NCBI RefSeq assembly: GCF_004348985.1
Contig: NZ_SMKW01000004.1
Span: 124,001 to 188,000 of the forward strand
Source of the DNA: Saccharopolyspora elongata
Lineage (GTDB): Bacteria > Actinomycetota > Actinomycetes > Mycobacteriales > Pseudonocardiaceae
DNA: 64,000 nt
Direction of reading: 5' to 3'
Shown here: positions 29,994 to 38,465 of the stretch, in pieces
Layout: every line of letters starts with the position of its first letter
Numbering within the stretch: the first letter of the stretch is position 1
Notes under the pieces: generated by a model
The model's database searches: none
Told to the model about the DNA's origin: nothing
Seen by the model: the letters and a program-made list of their open reading frames with translations, nothing else
Position numbers and translations under genes: made by a program

Positions 29994-30974
29994 TCAGTAG
30001 CCGGCACCGGCCTCCTGCAGCGCTTGCCAGAACCCGTGGACGATCTGGTCACCGGGCAGGCCGAACGAGTTCAGCACGTTCGCCCAGGCAATGGTGTCTC
30101 CCGACTGCGTGAGACCGTCCATCACGCCCTTGTAGATCTCGTTGTCGTTCAGCATTTCCCGTGGCATCGGGGCCGGGAATGCGGCCGGGCCCCAGGTGAT
30201 CGGCGCGGACGGCGGGAGCAGCAGGTGCCCGACGTTCGCGAAGTTGGCCGGCCTGGCCCAGAAGCTCAGGTTCGGATCCGCGTCGCCGTAGGCACCGTGC
30301 GCGGTGTTGAGCCGCTGTAGCTGACCGGAGAACGCCTGCGCGTTGGAGATCGGGTTCGCGGCGTTGCAGACGACGTCGTCCTCCCGGCAGATGCTCGCCA
30401 CCTCGATGTCGCGGAAGTCGTGCGGCCCAGGGGTGTGCATGCCCGGGCCGTCCGGAGCGACCGACATGATGCCGCCGGAGGGCCCCTGCGCGCCGGTGTC
30501 GGCGACGCCGCGGCGCGGATCGGCGATCAGCATGGCGTTGACCAGGTGGTGCGGGACCTCGTTCTTGCTCGCCAGCAGCTCGATCGCGTCGCCGGAGATC
30601 AGCGCGCCGAACGAGTAGCCGACGAGGGTGATCCTCGAACCCGGGCAGGCGCGGTGGAAGTCGACGACCCGCTTCTCCAGCGCCGGGGCCGCCACCCGGC
30701 GCGTGTTGTCCAGGCTGTGCGGGTGCACGCCCGGGACGATCCCGTCCTCGTACCGGAACTTCTCCATGTGCGCCCCGGCCGGCACGGCCGTTCCGGCGTC
30801 GTCCCAGGTCCGGCCGGTCAGCCCCCGGCCCCTGCCGTCGGTCAGGAGGTAGAGATGACTGCAGTCCGCCGTCACCGCCGGTTCCGGCGCGGCCGCCGCG
30901 ATCTCGACACCACCCAGACCCGCGGCCAGTGCGACGCCCGCCAGCGCCAGACACGCCTTCTTCACCAATCGCAT
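29994..30974 (-). CDS. secreted PE-PPE/cutinase-like serine hydrolase
   Basis: A 326-residue exported protein. ATG 30974 is chosen over upstream Met codons because GGAAAGG lies just before it. Residues 1-29 form a Sec signal peptide (basic MRLVKK, Ala/Leu/Gly core, AAAAP cleavage region). The nucleophile elbow is GYSFGA with Ser121. The later pattern (LIADPRRG, MHTPGPHDF, SICREDDVVC) resembles the PE-PPE alpha/beta-hydrolase domain of actinobacteria, related to cutinases. Likely an extracellular esterase acting on lipids or polyesters; substrate unknown. It stands alone between the SARP regulator and a two-component system. Confidence 0.8.
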   Translation of the reverse strand: MRLVKKACLALAGVALAAGLGGVEIAAAAPEPAVTADCSHLYLLTDGRGRGLTGRTWDDAGTAVPAGAHMEKFRYEDGIVPGVHPHSLDNTRRVAAPALEKRVVDFHRACPGSRITLVGYSFGALISGDAIELLASKNEVPHHLVNAMLIADPRRGVADTGAQGPSGGIMSVAPDGPGMHTPGPHDFRDIEVASICREDDVVCNAANPISNAQAFSGQLQRLNTAHGAYGDADPNLSFWARPANFANVGHLLLPPSAPITWGPAAFPAPMPREMLNDNEIYKGVMDGLTQSGDTIAWANVLNSFGLPGDQIVHGFWQALQEAGAGY

Positions 30975-31238
30975 GGAATTCCTTTCCATCTGCGCGCAGC
31001 ATCGACCGCACATTCCGCGGAAAGTGCGCGCGCTGCGCTGAGGAGGAACGAAAACGGTTGAACCGGGCCCGGATACGGTGAGCATGATCGTCGGGCGGCG
31101 ATCACGGGGTCAACCCGGATCAGGCGGGAAATCCATTCGCGCCGCCCGATTTCATCGCCATTTCATCGATGCGGGAACGGGCGCCCGGGAATCGCGGATA
31201 CCGGCCGGGTTTTCGGTGAGGCGGCGCGCAGGAACGGG

Positions 31239-31895
31239 CTACGGCTCGATGAGCCCGGTCCGGATGGCGTAGCGGGTGAGTTCGAGGCGGTCCCGCAGCC
31301 CGAGCTTCTGCAGCAGGTTGGCGCGGTGCCGTTCGACCGTCTTGATGCTGATGACGAGCAGGTCGGCGATCTCCCTCGACGAGTGGCCCTCGGCGACCAG
31401 CTTGAGGATCTCCTCCTCGCGGCGGGTGATGACCCTGGTGCTCGACTCCTCATCGGCGGCGTGGTCGAGGTAGTTGCGGATCAGCGCCGTGACCGCGCCG
31501 GGGTAGAGGAAGGGTTCGCCGCGCATGGCGGCGCGGCACGCCTCGACCAGGTCGCGGTCCGCGACGGATTTCAGCACGTACCCGGACGCACCGGCCTTGA
31601 GGGCTTCGAAGAAGTACTGCTCGTTGTCATACATGGTCAGGATGAGGATGCGCAGATCGGGGTGGCGGCGGGAAAGCTCGGCGGTCGCCTGCAATCCGGT
31701 GAGCCGGGGCATGGCGATGTCGAGGATGGCGAGGTCGGGCTCGTCGGTGCGGGCCTTCTCGATCGCCTCCGCGCCATCACCCGCCTCGGCGACGACGACC
31801 AGGTCCGGTTCGTTGTCGAGGATGAGGCGGACCCCGCGGCGGACCAGGGCGTGATCGTCGGCGAGCAGGATGCGGGTCTTCGTCGCGTCAGACAT
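31239..31895 (-). CDS. NarL/FixJ-family response regulator
   Basis: A 218-residue response regulator. The receiver domain (1-~120) has the acidic pair in LLADDH, the phosphoacceptor in LAILDIAMP and the conserved Lys in GYVLKS. The C-terminal LuxR-type helix-turn-helix (~150-215) reads TRREEEILKLVAEGHSSREIA...KTVERHRANLLQKLGL. ATG 31895 overlaps the end of the kinase gene by eight bases, so kinase and regulator are cotranslated. Target genes are unknown; the signal is presumably sensed at the membrane by the kinase. Confidence 0.92.
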   Translation of the reverse strand: MSDATKTRILLADDHALVRRGVRLILDNEPDLVVVAEAGDGAEAIEKARTDEPDLAILDIAMPRLTGLQATAELSRRHPDLRILILTMYDNEQYFFEALKAGASGYVLKSVADRDLVEACRAAMRGEPFLYPGAVTALIRNYLDHAADEESSTRVITRREEEILKLVAEGHSSREIADLLVISIKTVERHRANLLQKLGLRDRLELTRYAIRTGLIEP

Positions 31896-32850
31896 GCGCA
31901 GGCGCTTTCGTCGCGGTGGGCACGTGCAGGCGCACCTCGGTGCCGCCCCCGGGGCGGGGGCCGAGGGTGAGCTCGGCGCCGATGAGCAGCGCCCGCTCCC
32001 GCATGCCGCGAATGCCTGCGCCTTCGGCGGCGTCGCCGATCCCGCGGCCGTTGTCGCGGACGTACAGCTCCACCGCGGTCGGGCCGCGCAGCAGCGAGAG
32101 ATCGAGGCGGGTGGCGCGGGCGTGGCGGACCGTGTTGGTGAGGCCTTCCTGCGCGACCCGGTAGAGGACCAGTTCGACGGCGCCGCCGAGATCGGGCAGG
32201 TCGTTGTCGACGTGGCAGCGCGCGGTGAGCCCGCTGTGCGGCAGGACCTCGGTGGTGAGCGCCTTGAGCGCGCTGACCAGCCCGAGTTCTTCCAGGACAC
32301 CGGGGCGCAGCCGGCGGGCGATGCGGCGGATCTCCTCCAGGCTGCCGCGGGTGATCTCCTGGACGTGGTGCAACGCGGTCGCGACGGAGTCCGGGGAGTC
32401 GTCCGCGACCCGCTTGAGTTCGAGCAGGACCGCGGTGAGGGTCTGGCCCACCTCGTCGTGGAGTTCCTGCGCGATGCGGTGGCGCTCGGCTTCCTGCGCG
32501 GACAGGGCGACCGCGCTGCTGGTGGCGCGCTCGGCTTCGAGCCGGTCGAGCATGGTGTTGAAGGTCCTGATCAGGTCGGCGACCTCCCCGCTGCCGGTGA
32601 CCTCGGGGCGGGAGCCCGGGCGCAGCGGGTCGATCGCCCGCATCGCTCGGGCGAGCCGCCGCAGGGGCGCCAGCCCGGCGCCCAGCAGGACGGCGTTGAC
32701 CAGCAGCATCGCCGCGAGGCCGGCGGCCAGGATCAGGGCCTCGGTGACGAAGAACGGGGTGGAGACGGTGGCCGGCCCCCACAGGAGCAGCGCGGCGCCC
32801 GCGATCAGCACCGCGGTGTTGAGCAGGAACAGCCTCCAGAACAGGGACAC
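31888..32850 (-). CDS. NarX-type membrane sensor histidine kinase
   Basis: A 320-residue kinase from GTG 32850. Two membrane segments (~5-28 and ~33-58) with almost no external loop precede a HAMP-like region (~58-115). The HisKA_3 dimerisation box contains the phosphoacceptor His in AQELHDEVGQTL. The ATPase domain shows EGLTNTVRHA (N box) and DNGRGIG (G1). The lack of a periplasmic sensor suggests membrane-stress or intramembrane sensing, as in LiaS/VraS-like kinases. It overlaps the response regulator gene. A divergent small membrane protein gene starts 300 bases away. Confidence 0.9.
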   Translation of the reverse strand: MSLFWRLFLLNTAVLIAGAALLLWGPATVSTPFFVTEALILAAGLAAMLLVNAVLLGAGLAPLRRLARAMRAIDPLRPGSRPEVTGSGEVADLIRTFNTMLDRLEAERATSSAVALSAQEAERHRIAQELHDEVGQTLTAVLLELKRVADDSPDSVATALHHVQEITRGSLEEIRRIARRLRPGVLEELGLVSALKALTTEVLPHSGLTARCHVDNDLPDLGGAVELVLYRVAQEGLTNTVRHARATRLDLSLLRGPTAVELYVRDNGRGIGDAAEGAGIRGMRERALLIGAELTLGPRPGGGTEVRLHVPTATKAPAHV

Positions 32851-33155
32851 GATGCCCGGCCTCCTCGCCTGTCGCTGTGCCCACTATCGCGCAAGTTCGT
32901 GCGCCCGTCGTGCGCTCGACCAGCGCCTCCGCTCGCCAGTGCGCCCCAGCTTGTCGGCGTCGCGACGGTGCTGTCCATCCGGGAGCTCACCCACGCCGCG
33001 CACCGGGCGGACCACGGAGGCGGACCCGATTGCATGATCGGCACCCCGGGAAATGGGTGTCGCCCGGGATGGCGTCCATGCCGGGCGGTCGGAGAGCCTC
33101 AGAACGTCACCGCCACGCGCGAGACGAAGGAGCGCTCTCGGGGGAAGGACCAGCC
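32851..33155. other. intergenic region between kinase and small membrane protein
   Basis: About 300 bases hold the divergent promoters of the kinase operon and the small membrane protein. No stable ORF or repeat was identified. Confidence 0.4.
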
Positions 33156-33389
33156 ATGGCACCCATCGGATCACGGCGGCCCGCAGGTCCCGCGAAGCAG
33201 GCCGCCGGCCGCCCACCAGCGGCGACCCGTCCGGAACACGACCACCGGCCGACGACGGACCGGATCGTGCTGGTCATCGCGCTCGGGGCGATCGGGGCGG
33301 GTCTCGTGCTCGGACACGCCTTGCTCCTCGCGGGCGGCCTCGTCCTCGCCGCCTCCATCGGGCACCTCGCCTGGCGGCCGAACCGCTGA
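33156..33389 (+). CDS. small membrane protein of unknown function
   Basis: A 77-residue protein. ATG 33156 follows GGGGAAGG (33141-33148) at good spacing. The first ~35 residues are basic, Pro/Ala-rich and probably cytoplasmic. Residues ~36-72 (IVLVIALGAIGAGLVLGHAL and LLAGGLVLAASIGHLAW) form one long or two short membrane helices. No family recognised. It precedes the NhaD/ArsB-type transporter by 91 bases on the same strand and may be cotranscribed with it. Confidence 0.6.
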   Translation: MAPIGSRRPAGPAKQAAGRPPAATRPEHDHRPTTDRIVLVIALGAIGAGLVLGHALLLAGGLVLAASIGHLAWRPNR

Positions 33390-33480
33390 CGGGCACGAGC
33401 CCGGGGCGAACAGTGGGACGCGCCGACACGGGCCCGGTCGACCGGGTGGCTCCCGTCGCGGATGACGGGGAGGCGCGGTC

Positions 33481-34770
33481 GTGACCACCGCCTTGACGAT
33501 CCTCGTCTTCCTGACCGCGTTCGTGCTGATCGCCACCGAACGCATCCACCGGGTCGCCGCCGCGCTCGGCGGGGTCGCCGTCATGGTGCTGCTGGGCGCG
33601 GTGGACGCCCACAGCGCATTCTTCAGCGAGAAGACCGGCATCGACTGGAACGTGATCTTCCTGCTGCTGGGCATGATGATCACGGTCAGCGTGCTCAAGC
33701 ACACCGGGGTCTTCGACTACCTAGCCATCTGGTCGGCCAAGAAGAGCCGCGGCCGGTCCTTCCGGCTGATGGTCATCCTGGTGCTGTTCACCGCCGTCGT
33801 CTCGGCATTCCTCGACAGCGTCACGGTCATGCTCCTCATCGCACCGATCACGCTCGCGGTCTGCCAACGACTCCGGCTGCCGGTCGTGCCCTTCCTGATC
33901 GCCGAGGTCCTCGCCGCGAACATCGGCGGCACCGCCACCTTGATCGGCGACCCGCCGAACATCATGATCGGCAGCCGGGCGGGCCTGTCGTTCGCCGACT
34001 TCCTGGTCAACCTCGCGCCCATCACCGTCGTCCTGCTCGCGGTCTTCATCGCGCTGTGCCGGGTGCTGTTCCGCAAGGCGTTCCTGGACGCGGAAGAGCA
34101 CATGGCCGAGATCATGGAGCTGGACGGCAAGGACTCCATCCACGACCACCGGCTGCTCCGGCGCTGCCTGGTCGTGGCGGGCGCGGTCGTGATCGCGTTC
34201 GTCCTGCACGGCCCGATCGGCATCGACCCCGCGTTCGTCGGACTGCTCGGCGCCGGGCTCATGGTGCTCGTCTCGGGCACCACCACCAAGCAGTTCCTCC
34301 AGGAGGTCGACTGGTCCACCCTCGTGTTCTTCATGGGGCTGTTCGTGATGGTGGGCGGGCTGGTCGACGTCGGCGCGATCGACACCCTCGGCCGCGCCGC
34401 GATCGACCTGGTCGGCGACGACTACCTGCTGGCCGCGGTGGGGCTGATCATCGGTTCCGCGGCGGTCGGCGGCATGATCGACACCATCCCGTTCGTGGCG
34501 ACCACGATGCCCATCGTCGAGGAACTCGTGGCCACCGTGCCCGATCCGGACACCGGCCGGGCGCTGTGGTGGTCGCTCGCGCTCGGGGCCGACCTCGGCG
34601 GCAACGCCACCGCGATCGGCGCGAGCGCCAACGTCGTCGCCATCGGCTGGGCGGCCCGCAACGGCCATCCCATCGGCTTCTGGGAGTTCACCAAGTACGG
34701 CCTCGTCGTCACCGCGGTGACCATCGCCCTGGCCACGCTCTACGTCTGGCTGCGGTACTTCGCGCTGTAG
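33481..34770 (+). CDS. NhaD/ArsB-family (SLC13-like) ion transporter
   Basis: A 429-residue integral membrane protein with about 11-12 hydrophobic helices starting right at the GTG. Signature stretches are NVIFLLLGMMITV, FLDSVTVMLLIAP, NIGGTATLIGDPPN and, in the second half, WSTLVFFMGLFVMVGGL and GADLGGNATAIGASANVV. The paired GG(T/N)AT motifs are the inverted-repeat substrate loops of the ion transporter superfamily. Homologues move Na+/H+, arsenite or organic anions; no arsenic genes are nearby, so the substrate is open. The start lies at the end of the preceding spacer and a GPP34-like pseudogene follows three bases after the stop. Confidence 0.88.
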   Translation: MTTALTILVFLTAFVLIATERIHRVAAALGGVAVMVLLGAVDAHSAFFSEKTGIDWNVIFLLLGMMITVSVLKHTGVFDYLAIWSAKKSRGRSFRLMVILVLFTAVVSAFLDSVTVMLLIAPITLAVCQRLRLPVVPFLIAEVLAANIGGTATLIGDPPNIMIGSRAGLSFADFLVNLAPITVVLLAVFIALCRVLFRKAFLDAEEHMAEIMELDGKDSIHDHRLLRRCLVVAGAVVIAFVLHGPIGIDPAFVGLLGAGLMVLVSGTTTKQFLQEVDWSTLVFFMGLFVMVGGLVDVGAIDTLGRAAIDLVGDDYLLAAVGLIIGSAAVGGMIDTIPFVATTMPIVEELVATVPDPDTGRALWWSLALGADLGGNATAIGASANVVAIGWAARNGHPIGFWEFTKYGLVVTAVTIALATLYVWLRYFAL

Positions 34771-34773
34771 GCG

Positions 34774-35146
34774 GTGATCGCTGTCGGCTGTGCCGGCGAC
34801 GAGCTCGCCGCGACCGGCGCCATCACGGTCGACCGACGCCGGGTGCTGGGGCTGGTCCCGGTGAACGTCGTCCTGGACGACCCCGGGCAGGCACGAGCCC
34901 TGCGGGACCGGGTGCGGACCGCGGTCCTGGGCGGCCACGACCCGGCCACCGCTGGGATCGAGGACCTCACCCTCGCCGCGTTCGCCGCCGAAGGCGACGT
35001 CCGGACCGCTTTCAGCGGCCGGGAACGCCACGCGCACCGGGGATGAGTTCCGGGCGTTCGCCGACCACGTCGACGCGGTGCTTCCTGGACTTCGGAAGGC
35101 GCTGGAGTGGTCCATCGCGGCGCGCCGAGGGGCTGCGGCCAGCTGA
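34774..35146 (+). pseudogene. GPP34-like (GOLPH3 family) C-terminal fragment, frameshifted
   Basis: The first frame (34774-35043) encodes RRVLGLVPVNVVLDDPGQ, ALRDRVRTAVLGG and LTLAAFAAEGDV, then stops. Shifting frame at about 35040 continues with DEFRAFADHVDAVLPGLRK and ALEWSIAARRG to TGA 35144. Together they resemble the C-terminal part of actinobacterial GPP34-family proteins, while the N-terminal half is absent. It is therefore both 5'-truncated and frameshifted. Family assignment is from motif memory. Confidence 0.55.
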
Positions 35147-35190
35147 GCCGGCCGCCGCGCGACCCGCGGCGAATGCCCGGCCCAGCACAT

Positions 35191-35226
35191 GATGAAGGCC
35201 CGCCGGGGGAGCGGCGGGCCTTCATC
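35191..35226. terminator. strong bidirectional terminator hairpin
   Basis: GATGAAGGCCCGCCG (35191-35205) and its exact reverse complement (35212-35226) form a 15-bp stem with a 6-base loop, 26 bases past the C39 protease stop and after the GPP34 remnant. It serves both strands. Confidence 0.85.
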
Positions 35227-35251
35227 GGTTCTCGGTGATGGGTGCTGTTCG

Positions 35252-36166
35252 TCAGGCGGCGTAGCCCTTGGGCTCGATCAGCGAGGCGAGCTGGTCGAGG
35301 CTCAGCCAGTAGTCCTCGATCCCGCTGAACCGCGCCGGGTCGGAGATGTGCACCGTCTTGTCCGCCGCGTTGTAGCCGACGATCGCCACGTAGTGGTAGA
35401 TCGTCTGGCTCGACGGGTAGCCGGGCGGCTGGTTGCCGGGCGCCGCGACGATGTTGGCCACCATCGCCTTGCCGTCGGTGACGTTGCGGACGGTGTCCGA
35501 CCACAGCTGCTCGGTCATCTCCGGCGTCAGCGCGCGGTCGCTCCAGTCCCGGGCGACGTACTGGGTGCCGGTTCCCGCGAGCTGCTTGTTGAGCCCGTCG
35601 ACGACCTGGCCGATGGTGTCCGTGCCGTTCTCGGTGGTGCCGAGTTCGGCGGCCAGCGCGCCCTGGTCCGGCAGCGCGTCGGTCTTGCTGGACAGCGCGA
35701 TGCGGGCCGCCGTGGGGCCGCACCAGTAGCTGGTCTTCTGCGCCTGGTAGTCGACGTCGAGGGACTTGGTGACCGGCGGCGGGGCGGCCGCCGGGGCCGG
35801 GGCGGCCGGAGCCGGGGGAGCGGCGGGGGCCTCCGGGGCCGGAGGGGCCGCCGGGGCTGGGGGAGCGGCCGGGGCTTCGGGGGCGGCCTGGGCTTCGGGC
35901 GCCGGGGCGGCGGCAGGGGCCAGCGGAGCTTCGTTGTCGACGGTCCGGATCTGCGCGGGGTGCGGAGCGGCCTGCTCCGGGCCCGCGCCGGCCAGCAGCG
36001 GCTGACCGACCATCACGAGCGCGCCACCGGCGACGACCACCGGGAGCACCTTGCCGGACACCTTGCCGATGCGGGCGGCACCGTCCGCCTTCGGGCCGAA
36101 CTTGTCAACGAGTGCGCGGACTGCGGCCTTCGGGGTGCGGCCGCCCGCGTTGCCATGCTTGTGCAC
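35252..36166 (-). CDS. exported C39-like cysteine peptidase with Ala/Pro-rich linker
   Basis: A 304-residue protein. GTG 36166 is preceded by GGAAAGG at 6 bases. Residues ~38-60 (VLPVVVAGGALVMVGQPLLAG) are a signal/anchor helix after a basic N-terminus. Residues ~80-131 are an Ala/Pro/Glu linker of the kind that spans the cell wall. The catalytic domain shows Cys149 in SYWCGPTAA, His258 in YHYVAIVGYN and Asp276 in HISDPA, the Cys-His-Asp order of peptidase_C39_2. Probably a surface peptidase or peptidoglycan-linked enzyme; substrate unknown. The Ala/Pro linker DNA is repetitive and may vary in length. Confidence 0.82.
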   Translation of the reverse strand: MHKHGNAGGRTPKAAVRALVDKFGPKADGAARIGKVSGKVLPVVVAGGALVMVGQPLLAGAGPEQAAPHPAQIRTVDNEAPLAPAAAPAPEAQAAPEAPAAPPAPAAPPAPEAPAAPPAPAAPAPAAAPPPVTKSLDVDYQAQKTSYWCGPTAARIALSSKTDALPDQGALAAELGTTENGTDTIGQVVDGLNKQLAGTGTQYVARDWSDRALTPEMTEQLWSDTVRNVTDGKAMVANIVAAPGNQPPGYPSSQTIYHYVAIVGYNAADKTVHISDPARFSGIEDYWLSLDQLASLIEPKGYAA

Positions 36167-36653
36167 GTGCGCCTTTCCGGGTCGGGGAAGGATCCGGGCA
36201 ACACCGCCGGGGTGCGGTGGCCTCTCGGGGCGAGGCGTCGTGACCGGACCGTGATGTACAGCCACTAGCAACGTAACTAAGAGTCACCGAGGCTTCAACG
36301 TGTCACCTGATCAGGTCGGTATTTGACCCGCTTTGACTCCGCTCCGTAGTGGTTGGCGTTGATCGGTCGATAACTCCCCGGCAATTCCCGGAAGCGGCCG
36401 CCCCGGGATCCCGCGCCATCAACGCCGCTGGCGACATTTGCACTGGTGAGGAGCCTGGAAACCCGCCGCGCGGAGAGGGTCGAAGACACCGGCTCCCGGC
36501 TCGTCAGGGCCGAGATCGGTTCCTCGCGAGCCGACCCGCGAAGATCGGCCAAAATGCGATCGTGAGCCTGGGCACAGGGGCTGCGGTGACCGGTCGGGCC
36601 TGCAAGCGTCGTCGTGTGTTCGCCCGGAGTTGATCTCACCGGCTGCGCCGGGC
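36167..36653. other. intergenic region upstream of the C39-like peptidase
   Basis: About 490 bases. The right part of the C39 promoter (around 36260-36290) is comparatively AT-rich (TTAGTTAC on the minus strand). The rest has only unconvincing overlapping ORFs on both strands; nothing else was recognised. Confidence 0.4.
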
Positions 36654-36815
36654 TCACCACGGACTGGGCCCGGGTGCGGCCGGGTCCTCGGTGGCCCACG
36701 CCACGTGGCCGTCCGGCCAGATCAGCGCGGCGCGGACCGCCGCCCAGCCCGGGCGGTGCCCGGCGAGTTCGTCGCGGCCGCCGGCGAAGTCGAGCTCGAC
36801 GTGACGCCCGGGAGG
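36654..36815 (-). pseudogene. C-terminal remnant of a PheA/TfdB-type FAD monooxygenase
   Basis: The minus strand from about 36815 to TGA 36654 encodes PGRHVELDFAGGRDELAGHR followed by GWAAVRAALIWPDGHVAWAT. This is the final strand and RPDGHVAWR-like tail of aromatic-ring FAD monooxygenases. No catalytic FAD-binding part is present upstream. It ends with its own stop codon, so it is a decayed 3' end left beside the MFS gene. Confidence 0.5.
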
Positions 36816-36846
36816 AAGTGGCGGTGAAATGGTGGGGCTTCTGGAT

Positions 36847-38349
36847 TCAGTGCACGGCGGTGGTGTCGGAGGCGTTCTCCGGTGCTGGGACGTGACCGGT
36901 GGCTTCGTGCCGGCTGGTCAGCAGCGGGACGAGCGCCAACGCCAGCAGCGCCAGCACCGGCTGCGCGACCAGGGCGGCGATGAACGCCTGGCTGTAGGCC
37001 GCCGGCGCGGTGTCGGCGCCGAGGACGGTGAAGAACACCAGCCCGATCACGGTGACCCCGAACGCCATGCCGACCTGCATGATCGTCTGGATGACGCCGG
37101 AGGCCGCGCCCGCGTCCTTCTCCGGGACGTCGACCAGCACCGCCGCCACCAGCGGGCTCATGCCCAGGCCCTGGCCGAGGCCGATCACCGCCATCGACGG
37201 TGCCAGCATCCAGCCGGTCATGCCGGCGCCCGCGTTGATCGCCGTGAACAGGATGGCGACGTTGCCGAGGACGTTGACGGCGTAGCCGAGGCTCAGCACG
37301 TGGTTGCCCAGCCTGGGCTGCAACTTCGGGGCGAGCAGCGAACCGATCGTGAACGTCGCCGCCAGCGGGGTGAAGGTGAGGCCCGCGTACAGGGCGGTGC
37401 GGCCGAGACCGGCCTGGAGTTGCAGTGGTAGCAGGAAGAACAGGCCGCTGTTGCCCGCGAAGAACAGGAGAGCGATCGCGTTTCCCGCGCTGAAGCTGCG
37501 GATCTTGTACAGCTGTTGCGGCACCAGTGGTGAGTTGTCGCGGCTGGCGACCCGCCGTTCCCACAGCAGGAAGACGACCAGCGCCGGGACGGCCAGGACC
37601 AGCAGCGTGATGATCCACGACGGCCAGCCCAGTTCGCGGCCCTGGATCAGCGGGAAGATCAGCAGCACCAGGGTGACCGTCAGCAGGCCGACGCCCAGCG
37701 AATCCAGCCGCGCCTTGGCGGTGTCGGCGAGCTTCGGCAGGGTGGCGGCGGCGATCGCGATGGCGATCAGGCCGACCGGCACGTTGATCAGGAAGATCGG
37801 CCGCCAGGTCAGGCCGAACAGGTTGGCGCCGATCAACACGCCGCCGATGAGCTGGCCCGCGATGGAGGCGAGCCCGATCGTCGCACCGAACACGCTGAAT
37901 GCCTTGGCGCGCGCGCGACCGGTGAACGTCAGCTGCAGGATGGACAGCACCTGCGGGTAGAAGATGGCGGCGCCGAGCGCCTGCACGATGCGGAACACGA
38001 TCAGCAGCGCGGGATCGGGCGCCAGCCCGCAGGCCAGCGATGCCAGCGTGAACAGGCCGCTGCCCAGGAGGAACATCTTGCGGTGCCCGAAGATGTCGCC
38101 GAGCCGGCCGCCGGTCACCAGCACCACGCCGTAGACCAGGATGTACCCGCCGATGATGAGCTGTACCTCGGCGAAGCTCGCGCCCAGTTCGTCGCGGATG
38201 GCCGGGGTGGCGACGTTGACGATGAAGTCGTTGAGCATGGACAGGAACGTGCCGGTCATCACCGCGACGAGCATCAGCCACTGCTGGGCGGAGAGCTTCC
38301 CGGTGTCGGCCTCGGCCGGCGCAGTGCCCGGGGATTTGGGCGGTGCCAT
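36847..38349 (-). CDS. DHA2-type MFS drug exporter (EmrB/QacA-like)
   Basis: A 500-residue transporter with about 14 membrane helices, the DHA2 number. Motif A appears as GGRLGDIFGHRKMF and the helix-5 region contains GASI-type FGATIGLASIAGQLIGG. The N-terminal FLSMLNDFIVNVATPAIRDEL is typical of H+-coupled multidrug exporters. It is divergent from a LysR gene with a 116-base shared promoter region, so that regulator probably controls it. The inducer and exported compound are unknown. The ATG is close to an AACGTT palindrome. Confidence 0.9.
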   Translation of the reverse strand: MAPPKSPGTAPAEADTGKLSAQQWLMLVAVMTGTFLSMLNDFIVNVATPAIRDELGASFAEVQLIIGGYILVYGVVLVTGGRLGDIFGHRKMFLLGSGLFTLASLACGLAPDPALLIVFRIVQALGAAIFYPQVLSILQLTFTGRARAKAFSVFGATIGLASIAGQLIGGVLIGANLFGLTWRPIFLINVPVGLIAIAIAAATLPKLADTAKARLDSLGVGLLTVTLVLLIFPLIQGRELGWPSWIITLLVLAVPALVVFLLWERRVASRDNSPLVPQQLYKIRSFSAGNAIALLFFAGNSGLFFLLPLQLQAGLGRTALYAGLTFTPLAATFTIGSLLAPKLQPRLGNHVLSLGYAVNVLGNVAILFTAINAGAGMTGWMLAPSMAVIGLGQGLGMSPLVAAVLVDVPEKDAGAASGVIQTIMQVGMAFGVTVIGLVFFTVLGADTAPAAYSQAFIAALVAQPVLALLALALVPLLTSRHEATGHVPAPENASDTTAVH

Positions 38350-38465
38350 GAACGTTCAACCTTTCGGATCAAGGACTTCGTTCGTGCGTTCGTGGTCGAG
38401 AATCGGCTCGAACGGGCGGGGGAACAACGCCGAACTGCGGTAGGTTCGCTAAGGCACGTTTAACG
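38350..38465. promoter_or_regulatory. shared divergent promoter region of MFS and LysR genes
   Basis: The 116-base gap contains GAACGTTC at about 38352 and, near the LysR start, GTTCGCTAAGGCACGTTTAACG. In the latter GTT/AAC half-sites flank a spacer, as in LysR-type operators. Exact sites cannot be fixed by eye. Confidence 0.4.

Noticed and set aside
29883-30320. Plus-strand ORF antisense to the PE-PPE-like gene.
   Set aside because: Shadow of a clear signal-peptide hydrolase on the other strand.
31239-32300. 353-codon minus-strand frame covering the response regulator and the kinase end as a fused protein.
   Set aside because: The N-terminal part is the kinase gene read out of frame; the real regulator starts at ATG 31895 and the kinase ends at 31888.
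33462-35192. 576-codon plus-strand frame over the transporter.
   Set aside because: Arg/His-rich shadow of the NhaD/ArsB gene, which has membrane helices and motifs in its own frame.
35766-36005. Gly/Ala repeat protein on the plus strand.
   Set aside because: Antisense of the Ala/Pro linker of the C39-like peptidase.
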